Source of the DNA: Rhizobiaceae bacterium
GTDB lineage: Bacteria; Pseudomonadota; Alphaproteobacteria; Rhizobiales; Rhizobiaceae
Assembly: GCA_004299545.1 (NCBI GenBank)
Contig: SCRB01000084.1
Span: 1-7,861, forward strand
Reading direction: 5' to 3'
Length of the DNA stretch: 7,861 nucleotides
Below the pieces are notes generated by a model, which saw only the letters and a program-made list of their open reading frames with translations, had not been told where the DNA came from and searched no databases. Made by a program: the position numbers and the translations under genes. Below are positions 1 through 6,983 of this stretch, in pieces. How positions within the stretch are numbered: position 1 is the first letter of the stretch; each line of letters begins with the position of its first letter.

Positions 1-407
1 TCAGCACGTATCGGCGTTTCGACCGCGCCCCGTCGGACGGCGATCGCCTTGAAATCGCGGATGCCGCCTACTGCATCGCCCAGGCCTTCTCCCGCGCAGC
101 GGCGTCCGCCGAGGCGCTTCGCACCCTCGCCGCATACACCCGCAAGCACGGCCATCTGTTCGTGCGCGAGGGACCCGCGATGCTGTCACCAGCCGATTCG
201 GATCAAGGGCGCCAAGCAATCGCGAAGCAGGCCGCCGCGATCGAGACGTTGGCCGGGGAAGTCCACGCCGGCCGGGGGAGCTACGCGCATTTCGAGGAGA
301 TTCTGCGAGAGCTTCACCGGCTGGGCTTTTTCCCGGAAACCTCGCTGGTGTCGGCGGTGGCGCACAGCATGTTGGCCGCGCCGACGTTCCGGAGACCGTC
401 GCAGTGA
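1..407 (+). CDS. 3' end of an unrecognised gene (5' truncated by window edge)
   Basis: The reading frame starting at base 3 is open from the left edge to the TGA at 405-407, giving about 134 C-terminal residues. Third codon positions are mostly G or C, which supports real coding and a start beyond the window. The visible protein is alanine- and arginine-rich and looks helical, with a segment containing YCIAQAFSRAAAS followed by KHGHLFVREG. A second helical stretch near the end contains FEEILRELHRLGFFPETSL. I see no catalytic motif, membrane segment or signal peptide and do not recognise the family. Its stop overlaps the GTG start of the next gene (GTGA at 404-407), so the two are probably co-transcribed and translationally coupled. 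An internal GTG at 162 or ATG at 180 could also serve as a start, but the frame upstream looks coding. That it is coding is fairly sure; its function is unknown. Confidence 0.6.
   Translation, partial: STYRRFDRAPSDGDRLEIADAAYCIAQAFSRAAASAEALRTLAAYTRKHGHLFVREGPAMLSPADSDQGRQAIAKQAAAIETLAGEVHAGRGSYAHFEEILRELHRLGFFPETSLVSAVAHSMLAAPTFRRPSQ
391..394 (+). promoter_or_regulatory. Ribosome binding site (GGAG) for the Abi_C-type gene
   Basis: GGAG lies 9 bases before the GTG at 404, inside the end of the preceding gene. It supports GTG 404 as the start, in an arrangement where the upstream stop and this start overlap. Confidence 0.45.
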
Positions 408-1217
408 CCGGTGTGGACCTCCTCAGCAAGCGGACGAGAAACGCCTTCCGCGAGGAGATGGTGGGGTGGACCCTCGCCGAGATTTCGACCGAATTCGATA
501 ACGAGGGGTTCAAGCCGGATCACGACCACAATCCGCAAGTCGGCGGGCAACGCCGTGGCCTGATTGAGCAGCTGTATCACAGGATCGATTTCGCCGATCC
601 ACGACAAGCCGCCCGCGTCCTTGAGGTTTATCAGACTGTGGTCGCGCGCGCGGGTCGGTGACGCGGCGCGAGCCGACGAGCTGTTGGCCCACCTCCACCG
701 TGACAGCATCGATACGTCCGGGGCCTCGTTCAAGCTCCCTGCCCGCGGACACTCTCCGCTTCAGCCGCTAGCGGCAGTCGCGAGCAGCCTGACGGCAGAC
801 CAGTTGCACACCCAGATCGAGCGCATCCACGCATCCATCGAGTCCGACCCTGCTCTGGCGATCGGAACGGCCAAGGAATTGGTCGAGACCACCTGCAAGA
901 CCATCCTGGCCGACCTGGGTGAAGAACACGTCACGCTCGACCTCGGCGACCTCGTCAAGGCCGCCAGCAAAGCGCTGAAGCTGTTGCCCGATGGCGTCCC
1001 CAACGAGGCTAAGGGTGCCGATGCGGTGAAGAAGACGCTGCGCAGCCTGGGCGCCACGGTCGCCGGCTTGGGCGAGATGCGAAACTTCTACGGGTCGGGC
1101 CACGGGCAGGACGGTCGCGCCCGAGGTCTAACCCCGCGCCATGCCCGCCTTGCAGTTGGCGCGGCCAGCACGCTGGCGATGTTCCTGTTCGAGACCCACG
1201 ACGCCAGGCGCTCCTAA
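404..1217 (+). pseudogene. Abortive infection family protein with Abi_C-type C-terminal domain, frameshifted
   Basis: Two reading frames together look like one protein of about 270 residues. Frame one starts at GTG 404 (GGAG 9 bases upstream) and gives an 85-residue N-terminal part: TRNAFREEMVGWTLAEISTE, then GFKPDHDHN, GQRRGLIEQL and IDFADPRQAARVLEVY. This resembles the helical N-terminal domains that precede Abi_C or AbiJ-type C-termini. It stops at TGA 659-661. The next frame carries DELLAHLHRD, a helical middle, then RNFYGSGHG (codons 1080-1106) and PRHARLAVGAASTLAMFLFET, which I read as the Abi_C domain found in abortive infection proteins. Rejoining the frames across the (CG)5 tract at 643-652 gives a natural sequence (VARARVGDAARADELL). 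The downstream part has no good start of its own; TTG 564 lies before the break and TTG 684 has no clear ribosome binding site. Its TAA ends 2 bases before the TIR-like gene. The break could be a real mutation, a phase-variable switch, programmed frameshifting or a sequencing error. Family call fairly sure; inactivation likely but not certain. Confidence 0.72.
643..652 (+). repeat. (CG)5 dinucleotide tract at the frameshift site
   Basis: Five CG units in a row lie just before the premature TGA at 659-661. Adding one unit (2 bases) to the tract restores a single open frame linking the N-terminal block ending VLEVYQTV to the block starting GDAARADELL. This is the expected result of slipped-strand loss of one unit. 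The tract is short, so it is a plausible but unproven mutation hotspot. Confidence 0.5.
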
Positions 1218-1219
1218 CC

Positions 1220-2953
1220 ATGCCCCACCACATCTTTTTTTCATGGCAGAGCGACACCGCGAACCGGGTGGGTCGGAGCTTCATCGAGGGTTGCCTCGGT
1301 CGTGCGATTGGCGAGCTGCAGGCCGACGCCGACGTCGATCCGGCCGACCGCGAGATGGCCGTTGATCGCGACACCTTGGATGTTCCGGGTATGCCGCCGA
1401 TCATGGAGACCATCTTCGGCAAGATCGACCGCGCGGCGGTGTTCCTGTCCGACCTGACCTATGTTGCCGAGCGCGCCGGCGGCGCGCGGACGCCGAATCC
1501 GAACGTCTGCATCGAGCACGGCTACGCGCTGAAGGCCCTAAGCTGGCGGCGCGTGATCGCCGTGATGAACACGGCCATGGGCCACCCGGACAAGCACGAC
1601 CTTCCGTTCGATGTCCGGCACACCCGCCGCCCGATATCATTCGATCTTCCGGAGGGCGCCGATACCGCCGCTCGCAAGGCGGCGGCCGACGCCCTGGTCC
1701 GTCAGCTGAAGACCGCGCTCAAGGCTGTGTTCGGCGACGTGCAGGCGCGGACGGCCATGGCGGGCGCGGCACCAGCGGAGCCGCACCCCCATGATTTGGA
1801 ATTGCTGGCGCGGGTTCACCGTCAGTTGCCGCAAGACCTGCGTCGGTTCCTGCACCAGCACAGCTTTGGCACGCCATACCGGCTGGCCACCCTCGATCCA
1901 GTCCATGAGATGAACGAGGATTGGGTCGGGGCCGCGTTCGAGTTCCATGACCCCGCCGTGCAGACCGCGTTCGCCGAGGTCCGACGCGTCGCTCGCGAGT
2001 TCGGCCTCCTCGTGCTGGAGCGCATCCATGCGACCCGCCGCAATATGGAAATCGGTTCGCCAAAGACCGACGAAGATCTGGAAAAGGGTATCCAGCCCGG
2101 GACGCTGAAAGCGATCAAGGCCATGAACGAACTGGCCACAGAACTGAGCGCAGCGATCGACGCCTTCGACCGGACCGCGCGGGATCGCATCCGCGTGGCT
2201 TCGGGCGCGCACACCGCCGCGGTCGAGGAGCACGGCGCGGCAGAACAAGTGCGGAAGGACGTGGCGCAGACCGGGTTGAACGAACTCGCCATGGACGCCC
2301 ATCGCGGTGGTTTGCCCGAGATCGTGACGCGGCCCCGCGTGGCCTTACGCCTGGCGCCGTTCGCGGCAGCGGACGGGAAGCGCCTTGATCCCGCCCGCGT
2401 CGCTGAGGCGCAGCTTCGTTTCCCGCCGAACAGTGAGGATCGGGTCGCTACAGACAGCGACGGCCGTCAATGGTGGAGCTGCCGACTTCCACGTCGCACG
2501 GAAGCCAACATGAACCCGGAGACGGGTTGGCGCATGCGCCTCGTGAGGCCCGGCTATCTAGAGTACGAGGCCGAGATCGGGGCCCGGATCGACGACGATC
2601 CTCAAATCCTGGTGGATGGTCTCCGGCTCGAAGCGATCATCATCCGGAACCTCGAACGCATGGCCAGCATCGCCGCGCAGCTCGACCTGGCCGGGCCCGC
2701 GCTGATCGCCGTGTCCTTGGACGGCATGGAGGATGTGGAACTAACCAGAGCCCGCCCGGGCGGCCGGCGTATCAGGCGACCCGACATCTACTTGCCCATC
2801 ACGGAGATTTCCGACCTCACGGCGCCCTTGGCCAATGCGCTTCGGGAACCGCTCGACATCCTATGGCAGACCGCCGGCTGGCCGGATGGCTCGCCGTCCT
2901 TCGGTGAAGGCGCCTGGGCCGGCTATGGCGACGACCGCAACTACGGACTCTGA
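1220..2953 (+). CDS. TIR-like domain protein with long uncharacterised C-terminal region
   Basis: A 577-residue protein. Residues 1-170 look like a TIR-like domain. The first strand is HIFFSWQSD (4-12), then VDRDTLDVPG (48-57), a strand AAVFLSDLTYV (72-82), and NPNVCIEHGYALKAL (93-107), where E99 occupies the place of the TIR catalytic glutamate. TIR domains in bacterial defence cleave NAD+ or make signalling nucleotides; applying that here is inference from these motifs. Residues 188-350 form a second, mostly helical region (LARVHRQLPQDLRRFLHQHSF, EFHDPAVQTAFAEVRRVARE, AIDAFDRTARDRI). Residues 370-577 form a third region with EYEAEIG, LEAIIIRNLERMASIAAQLDL and LREPLDILWQTAGWPDGSPS, which I cannot assign to a named domain; it may sense the trigger or mediate assembly. 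There is no signal peptide or membrane segment, so the protein is probably cytosolic. ATG 1220 sits 2 bases after the preceding stop with only a weak AGG upstream (1206-1208), which suggests translational coupling. TIR-like call fairly sure, activity unproven. Confidence 0.8.
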   Translation: MPHHIFFSWQSDTANRVGRSFIEGCLGRAIGELQADADVDPADREMAVDRDTLDVPGMPPIMETIFGKIDRAAVFLSDLTYVAERAGGARTPNPNVCIEHGYALKALSWRRVIAVMNTAMGHPDKHDLPFDVRHTRRPISFDLPEGADTAARKAAADALVRQLKTALKAVFGDVQARTAMAGAAPAEPHPHDLELLARVHRQLPQDLRRFLHQHSFGTPYRLATLDPVHEMNEDWVGAAFEFHDPAVQTAFAEVRRVAREFGLLVLERIHATRRNMEIGSPKTDEDLEKGIQPGTLKAIKAMNELATELSAAIDAFDRTARDRIRVASGAHTAAVEEHGAAEQVRKDVAQTGLNELAMDAHRGGLPEIVTRPRVALRLAPFAAADGKRLDPARVAEAQLRFPPNSEDRVATDSDGRQWWSCRLPRRTEANMNPETGWRMRLVRPGYLEYEAEIGARIDDDPQILVDGLRLEAIIIRNLERMASIAAQLDLAGPALIAVSLDGMEDVELTRARPGGRRIRRPDIYLPITEISDLTAPLANALREPLDILWQTAGWPDGSPSFGEGAWAGYGDDRNYGL

Positions 2954-2977
2954 GCTGCCGCCGCGTGGTCGGGCGAG

Positions 2978-2984
2978 AAGGAGG
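2978..2984 (+). promoter_or_regulatory. Strong Shine-Dalgarno (AAGGAGG) for the AbiU2-like gene
   Basis: A near-perfect AAGGAGG lies 6 bases before ATG 2991, in the 37-base gap after the TIR-like gene. It fixes the start at 2991 rather than at the in-frame start 156 bases upstream inside the previous gene. It also suggests this gene is translated more independently than the coupled genes before it. Confidence 0.75.
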
Positions 2985-2990
2985 ACGGCC

Positions 2991-3638
2991 ATGGCCCTGA
3001 AGGATGAGATCGAGGCGATGGCCAACTCTTGCGTCCATTTGCGGTCGGTCTTTCGGCACTACGAAATCCTGTTCGAGGAAGGTGAGCTCCGGCGCACCCT
3101 CCTGCATCGGACCGCTCCGGTGTTCTTCGGCGACCTTAACCAGCTCCTGATCGAGCAGCTGGTCCTGCAAATCTGTCGGCTGACAGATCCCCCGGTGACC
3201 ATGGGACGGACCAATCTGACGATCGACTATGTGATCCGGGAAGCCGACTTCTCCGGCGCCCCGGAGGACCACGCTCGGGTCAGCGCGTTGCGCGACCGCA
3301 TCCATCAATTCCGGTCCAAAATCCTGCCGGCCCGCAACCGTCTGATCGGGCACCTCGACCTGGACGCCGCAATGGCCGGCCAGCCGCTCGGTCCGGCCAG
3401 CGACGCGGAGTGGGCGCAGTTTTGGGACGACTTGGAGCAGTTCCTCCACTTGGTCTACACCCGCTATGTCGACCCGGGTGGCCACTTCATGCTGAACGAC
3501 GTCGGTATGATCTCCGACGCGGATTCCCTCGTGAAGGCGCTCAAGGAAAGCACCTACTTCCACCGCGCACTCAATGACCAAAGCCTGACCCAGCGGTTGG
3601 CGGACATCGGCTTCAACAGCGAGTTCAGCGACGCCTAG
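2991..3638 (+). CDS. AbiU2-like HEPN domain protein
   Basis: A 215-residue, mostly helical protein. The N-terminal half contains LRSVFRHYEILFE, LLHRTAPVFFGDLNQLLIEQLVLQICRLTDPP (37-68) and GRTNLTIDYVIRE (72-84). This pattern, a helix with FF followed by a conserved RLTD and an NL motif, is typical of the HEPN AbiU2 family. R115-N116 and H121 in ARNRLIGHLDLD form the HEPN R-N-x4-H motif, which in active members cuts RNA. AbiU2 was first described as part of a lactococcal abortive infection system; RNase activity here is inferred from the motif. No adjacent nucleotidyltransferase-type antitoxin (MNT) is visible. The gene follows the TIR-like gene by 37 bases with its own strong ribosome binding site, and its TAG shares bases with the stop codon of the convergent gene. 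It is intact, and it could act alone or within the left-hand operon. Confidence 0.75.
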   Translation: MALKDEIEAMANSCVHLRSVFRHYEILFEEGELRRTLLHRTAPVFFGDLNQLLIEQLVLQICRLTDPPVTMGRTNLTIDYVIREADFSGAPEDHARVSALRDRIHQFRSKILPARNRLIGHLDLDAAMAGQPLGPASDAEWAQFWDDLEQFLHLVYTRYVDPGGHFMLNDVGMISDADSLVKALKESTYFHRALNDQSLTQRLADIGFNSEFSDA

Positions 3639-3654
3639 CCGATCGTCGGCGGCG
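3632..3654. terminator. Possible hairpin at the convergent gene junction
   Basis: CGCC (3632-3635), a TA bulge, GCCGA (3638-3642), loop TCG, TCGGC (3646-3650) and GGCG (3651-3654) can pair as a 9-base-pair stem. It covers the stop codons of both converging genes. No T-run follows on either strand, so classical intrinsic termination is doubtful. In GC-rich DNA such a hairpin could occur by chance. Confidence 0.25.
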
Positions 3655-5065
3655 CTTGGCGCAAAGGCCGGTATTCGTGGTTGGGCGAGGCGTAGTCGAT
3701 ATACTGATCGGCCGCGTTCGTGATCCGCAGCAGGAGGCGCTGGAACAACCCCCGCAGCAGCTTCATGTCCCGGATCGCCGCCACCTCCTGACCCTGCGGG
3801 ATCGGCGTGCCGTGGGCGGCTTTGTTCCGTCGGCGCCACGCGGCGTCCTCGTCGTCGCCCAGTTCAAGATTCAAGGCGGCCATCACGTCTTTCAGCCGCT
3901 GACGCTGATCGATGCCATTGAAGGTGGGCAGCTTATCCTTCAAGGCCGTCTTCGCCTCAACGGAGACGTTGCCGCCGTCGATGACGTCGCTGAGTGCAGT
4001 CTTGAGGATCTTCCATTCGTCTCGGGTGGCCCAGCCCTCTCGCACCTTCCCAGGGTTGGCTTTGGTGTAGGCGCTCTGCAAGCCCTCGATCGCCGCGCCG
4101 AAGTGCGCGGGCGCGATGTGCGGGGTGGCGGCGCAGGCATGCCAGAAGGCCCAGTGCAGGTTCGCAAGATCCAGGGAGTCGAACGCCGTCACAAATGCTT
4201 GGATCGCCCTTGTCAGCTGCGGGGCGCCGAGCTCATTCAGGAACCGGTCGCCAAGCGGCGCGAGCTGCAGGGTTTCAATGTCAAAGGCATGGCGGCGCAG
4301 GCTGTAGGCGCTCCGCGCGAGCGTGGATACGACGTTCCATTCGGCGTCGTAGTGGGTTGTCCCGAGATCGACCAAGTACACGCCCATCGCGAAAGAAAGG
4401 CCTGTGCGAACCTTCTTTCGGAACTCGTCGTCTGGGGCGCCATCGTAGACGATGCAGCCCGGCTTGATCGCGCCGGGGCCGTCTTCTCTGTCGAGCGCGC
4501 AAACGTAGAAGGTTGCGCCATCCACCGTCACCTTGGCAGAGTTCCACGAGGTGCTGGAACGGTCGGTATCACTCGCGATAGTGATGCCGTCGTTGAGCGA
4601 AATTCTCCGAGTGGTGATGGTTCTGGTAACCACGTCGGAGGCCGCCGGCCAAGTGTATGGGCTCCGGGGTAGGTTTTCGAGCCAATCGATGACGTATGCC
4701 GCGGGCGCTGCAGAAGGGTTGTTGGTCTTGGCGATATGGACCTGGGCCAGCTCCTTAAGGGGCTGTTCAGTCACGCCGATGGTCTGGCGGTTCTGGCTGT
4801 AGGGCACCAGGCCTAAGAATTCGCCTTCGAGACCGCCCACGCTGCGGAGGAGCGCCCGCTCGGTCGTCATGCGAACCGTGCCCCGCGGCTGGTCGATCGC
4901 CGCCGACGTCGCATTGGGGGCAGCTTCAGTCTCCAAGATGAGGTGCAGCTTTTCGTCCCGGCGGATCGAAAAGCTGCGGATCGGCTGATGGAGTGGGCCG
5001 GGATCGGTGATCTCGAACAAGCCCTTGTTCAGGATGCGAAGGCATTCCTCGGTCAGGTCGCGCAT
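3635..5065 (-). CDS. C-terminal HEPN-motif protein, ApeA-like, third gene of the OLD-helicase operon
   Basis: A 476-residue protein from ATG 5065. This start has GGGGG 6 bases upstream (5072-5076). A TTG at 5128 in the same frame would add 21 residues and sit 15 bases after the helicase stop, so the start is uncertain. The first two thirds look rich in strands, including DEKLHLILETEA, ATFYVCALDRED and CIVYDGAPDDEFRKKVRTGLSFAMGVYLVDLG. The last 180 residues are helical (AIQAFVTAFDSLDLANLHWAFWH, LKDVMAALNLEL) and hold WRRRNKAAHGTP, where R413, N414 and H418 form a HEPN-type R-x4-H motif. A strand-rich front and a C-terminal HEPN is the layout of ApeA-type anti-phage proteins, which act on RNA; I am not certain it belongs to that family. 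There is no membrane segment. Its place behind an OLD nuclease and a UvrD-like helicase suggests it is the toxic or accessory effector of that set. Coding certain; HEPN call likely; role inferred. Confidence 0.72.
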   Translation of the reverse strand: MRDLTEECLRILNKGLFEITDPGPLHQPIRSFSIRRDEKLHLILETEAAPNATSAAIDQPRGTVRMTTERALLRSVGGLEGEFLGLVPYSQNRQTIGVTEQPLKELAQVHIAKTNNPSAAPAAYVIDWLENLPRSPYTWPAASDVVTRTITTRRISLNDGITIASDTDRSSTSWNSAKVTVDGATFYVCALDREDGPGAIKPGCIVYDGAPDDEFRKKVRTGLSFAMGVYLVDLGTTHYDAEWNVVSTLARSAYSLRRHAFDIETLQLAPLGDRFLNELGAPQLTRAIQAFVTAFDSLDLANLHWAFWHACAATPHIAPAHFGAAIEGLQSAYTKANPGKVREGWATRDEWKILKTALSDVIDGGNVSVEAKTALKDKLPTFNGIDQRQRLKDVMAALNLELGDDEDAAWRRRNKAAHGTPIPQGQEVAAIRDMKLLRGLFQRLLLRITNAADQYIDYASPNHEYRPLRQAPPTIG

Positions 5066-5143
5066 CACTAACCCCCGCTGTTGCAGTTCTTGAAAAAGGC
5101 AGTCGGAAAAGGAGGAGTACTCAGGCAAATCGCCACTGGCCGC

Positions 5144-6970
5144 TTAGTTCTCGGCTGGCCGGAGCAGTACGCAAACGTCGTCACGAGGGGTCATGATCGT
5201 GGTACGCGCCTTCGCGCGGGTAACACTCACCCGAAAATTCTGTCGTGCCTGCGTCATTGGTCCGTCGCGGAAATTTCCCGACACGATCCGATCAGGGTTG
5301 GCGACGATTTCCCCTCGCGCTCGCTTTGGCCATCCTTCAAAAATGATCACCTCGTCGAATTGCTTCCCCTTAGCCTTATGCATGTTCATCACCACGACGC
5401 CGGATTCCGGCTTGTGGGCCATTGCAAAGTGCTCTTGGACGAAGGATTGCCGGGTGATGGCGAGCGCGTTGCGGTACCCTCCGGCATCGCGCCAATCCTG
5501 CGCCAGCCCTAGGCGGAGCTGCGTGCCACGCTCGAGCAGGCGCACGTTACGGACCTCCTTGGCTACATCGCTCAGCCGCTGGCAGGGCCCGGCGTCCAGG
5601 ACGCCGCGCACCGCGACCCAGTCCGCATCCGGGTCGCCAGTCAATGTCAGGGCCGCTGACACTTGGTGGACGGCATAAGTGCTCTGCAAGACGCTGTTGC
5701 CCGGCGTCGGCCGCCCTTTCGCCAGGCACTCGTTCCACTTCGCGAGCGCACCGCGGAACCGCGCAGCCTCGTCCATGTCGCCCTTGGTCGGCGCTGCGCC
5801 GCCTCGGCCGTGGAAGTAGCTGCACAGCAACTCAACAAACTCGTCGAAACATCCGGGATGCCCGCGCTGCTGGAGTAGGAAGGCGACGATTTCCGCCGCC
5901 AAGATCGGCCCTTCCATATCGACCGCAGCCGAGTGGGAGATCGGCGGGACGTTTCCGAACGGCTCGCGCAACACGTCGGACACCAGCCGCGTCATCTTCT
6001 TGGTGGGTACGAGAATTGCCAGCGACCAATCGCGCCGCCCGGCGTCGATCAGCCGCTTGCGGGCCTGCAGCACTTGGCCGACCAGAGAGGCGTAAGCTTG
6101 ATTTGGGTTCGATTCGAACGGCGCATAACCGATGCCCTGATAATCCTTCTGGCGGAACTTGCCGGTCAGGATGTCATTGCCGAACAGAGCGATCTCCGTC
6201 CCTTTGCTTCGGTGGTTGTCGCCTGCAAGGTCGTGGACCGTAGGCGCAAAGGCGCCCTTGAAGTGATTGAGGCGCTCGGGGTCGGCGCCGATGAAGTCGA
6301 AGATGCGCTGTTCAGGGTCGGCTAGGGCGATCAACGTGCTGCCAACGCCCAGTGCCTGTACTACGCGCCATTGGTCGGCGCTCGTATCCTGAAACTCATC
6401 CAGGATAATATGGGGATACATCGTCGAGACGAGCGACCGGACCTTGTTGGAGCCATGAAGCAGGATCGCAACACGCTCCGCAAAAAGGTCGAAACAGATC
6501 TTCCCTTCTTCAGTCGCTAGGCGACTGCGTTCGGCTTCCTCTCGCGCGCGCTTTTCCGCCTTTTCCGCGTCCGACAGCTTCGAAGCCGCTTTGTAACCGC
6601 TTCGAACGGTCGACAACGCAATCGCTTCATTCGGAGGCGTAAGGATGGTCATCCGTCGCGGGAAGCCGATGAGGTAGCCGTGTGTCTTGAGGATGCGCCA
6701 GAAGAACGAGTGATACGTATCGACTTCGATCCGCTGCCGCTCCTCCCGCGTGATCGCGCTCTCTTCGTCGATCGCCTCCAGAACGCGCGAGACCGTAGCG
6801 CGCGCAAAGCTCAGAAAGAGGATGCGCTGACTTGGCTTCAGGGCTTCACGCGCAATCTTCGCGGCCTTGAGGATCGAAACGGTCGTTTTGCCCGAGCCCG
6901 GCCCACCGGTCACGAGTTGATGGCCAACGGCCTCAACGATCTCCTTCTGCGTCTCGGTTAGATCGACCAC
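5144..6970 (-). CDS. UvrD/Rep-type SF1A helicase, GajB-like partner of the OLD nuclease
   Basis: A 608-residue protein from GTG 6970, chosen because AGGTGG (6978-6983) lies 7 bases upstream; the open frame before it overlaps the previous gene. All main SF1A motifs are present: Q8 in LTETQ; Walker A TGGPGSGKTT (21-30); motif Ia FLSFARATV (52-60); motif II IILDEFQDTSADQW (188-201) with D191 and E192; motif III IALADPEQRIFDFIGAD (214-230); NHRSK (252-256); motif V VVVMNMHKAKGKQFDEVIIF (525-544); motif VI VSVTRAKART (581-590). This supports an active ATP-driven 3'-5' DNA translocase or helicase. There is no nuclease domain after motif VI. The gene starts 11 bases after the OLD gene stops, so they share an operon. 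A UvrD-like protein next to an OLD nuclease defines class 2 OLD loci and Gabija (GajB). At 608 residues it is longer than the roughly 500 of the studied GajB. A lysine- and glutamate-rich helical stretch at 132-150 may be part of a 1B insertion. Helicase call very sure; Gabija membership probable. Confidence 0.9.
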   Translation of the reverse strand: MVDLTETQKEIVEAVGHQLVTGGPGSGKTTVSILKAAKIAREALKPSQRILFLSFARATVSRVLEAIDEESAITREERQRIEVDTYHSFFWRILKTHGYLIGFPRRMTILTPPNEAIALSTVRSGYKAASKLSDAEKAEKRAREEAERSRLATEEGKICFDLFAERVAILLHGSNKVRSLVSTMYPHIILDEFQDTSADQWRVVQALGVGSTLIALADPEQRIFDFIGADPERLNHFKGAFAPTVHDLAGDNHRSKGTEIALFGNDILTGKFRQKDYQGIGYAPFESNPNQAYASLVGQVLQARKRLIDAGRRDWSLAILVPTKKMTRLVSDVLREPFGNVPPISHSAAVDMEGPILAAEIVAFLLQQRGHPGCFDEFVELLCSYFHGRGGAAPTKGDMDEAARFRGALAKWNECLAKGRPTPGNSVLQSTYAVHQVSAALTLTGDPDADWVAVRGVLDAGPCQRLSDVAKEVRNVRLLERGTQLRLGLAQDWRDAGGYRNALAITRQSFVQEHFAMAHKPESGVVVMNMHKAKGKQFDEVIIFEGWPKRARGEIVANPDRIVSGNFRDGPMTQARQNFRVSVTRAKARTTIMTPRDDVCVLLRPAEN

Positions 6971-6977
6971 GGCATAT

Positions 6978-6983
6978 CCACCT
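6978..6983 (-). promoter_or_regulatory. Ribosome binding site (AGGTGG) deciding the helicase GTG start
   Basis: On the minus strand AGGTGG overlaps the TAG stop of the OLD gene and lies 7 bases before GTG 6970. It favours the 608-residue helicase over a 648-residue version that would run 40 codons further into the OLD gene in another frame. Confidence 0.65.

Noticed and set aside
49..501. Plus-strand frame of 150 codons at the left end
   Set aside because: It is arginine/proline-rich shadow sequence overlapping two better frames, one of them clearly Abi-family.
1637..2302. Minus-strand open frame opposite the TIR-like gene
   Set aside because: It is a shadow of the coding strand with no motif or ribosome binding site that I can see.
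2835..2990. 52-codon upstream extension of the AbiU2-like gene
   Set aside because: It overlaps the end of the TIR-like gene in another frame, while ATG 2991 has AAGGAGG at ideal spacing.
2817..3839. Long minus-strand open frame (340 codons) across the AbiU2-like gene
   Set aside because: It is antisense to a gene with a strong ribosome binding site and a HEPN motif, its product has no family-like motifs, and long antisense frames are common in GC-rich coding DNA.
3656..4672. Long plus-strand open frame (338 codons) opposite the ApeA-like gene
   Set aside because: It mirrors the codon bias of the minus-strand gene and shows no recognisable motif; the minus-strand protein has a HEPN motif and operon context.
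5644..6243. Plus-strand frame of 199 codons opposite the helicase
   Set aside because: It is antisense to the conserved helicase gene, and its composition is that of a shadow frame.
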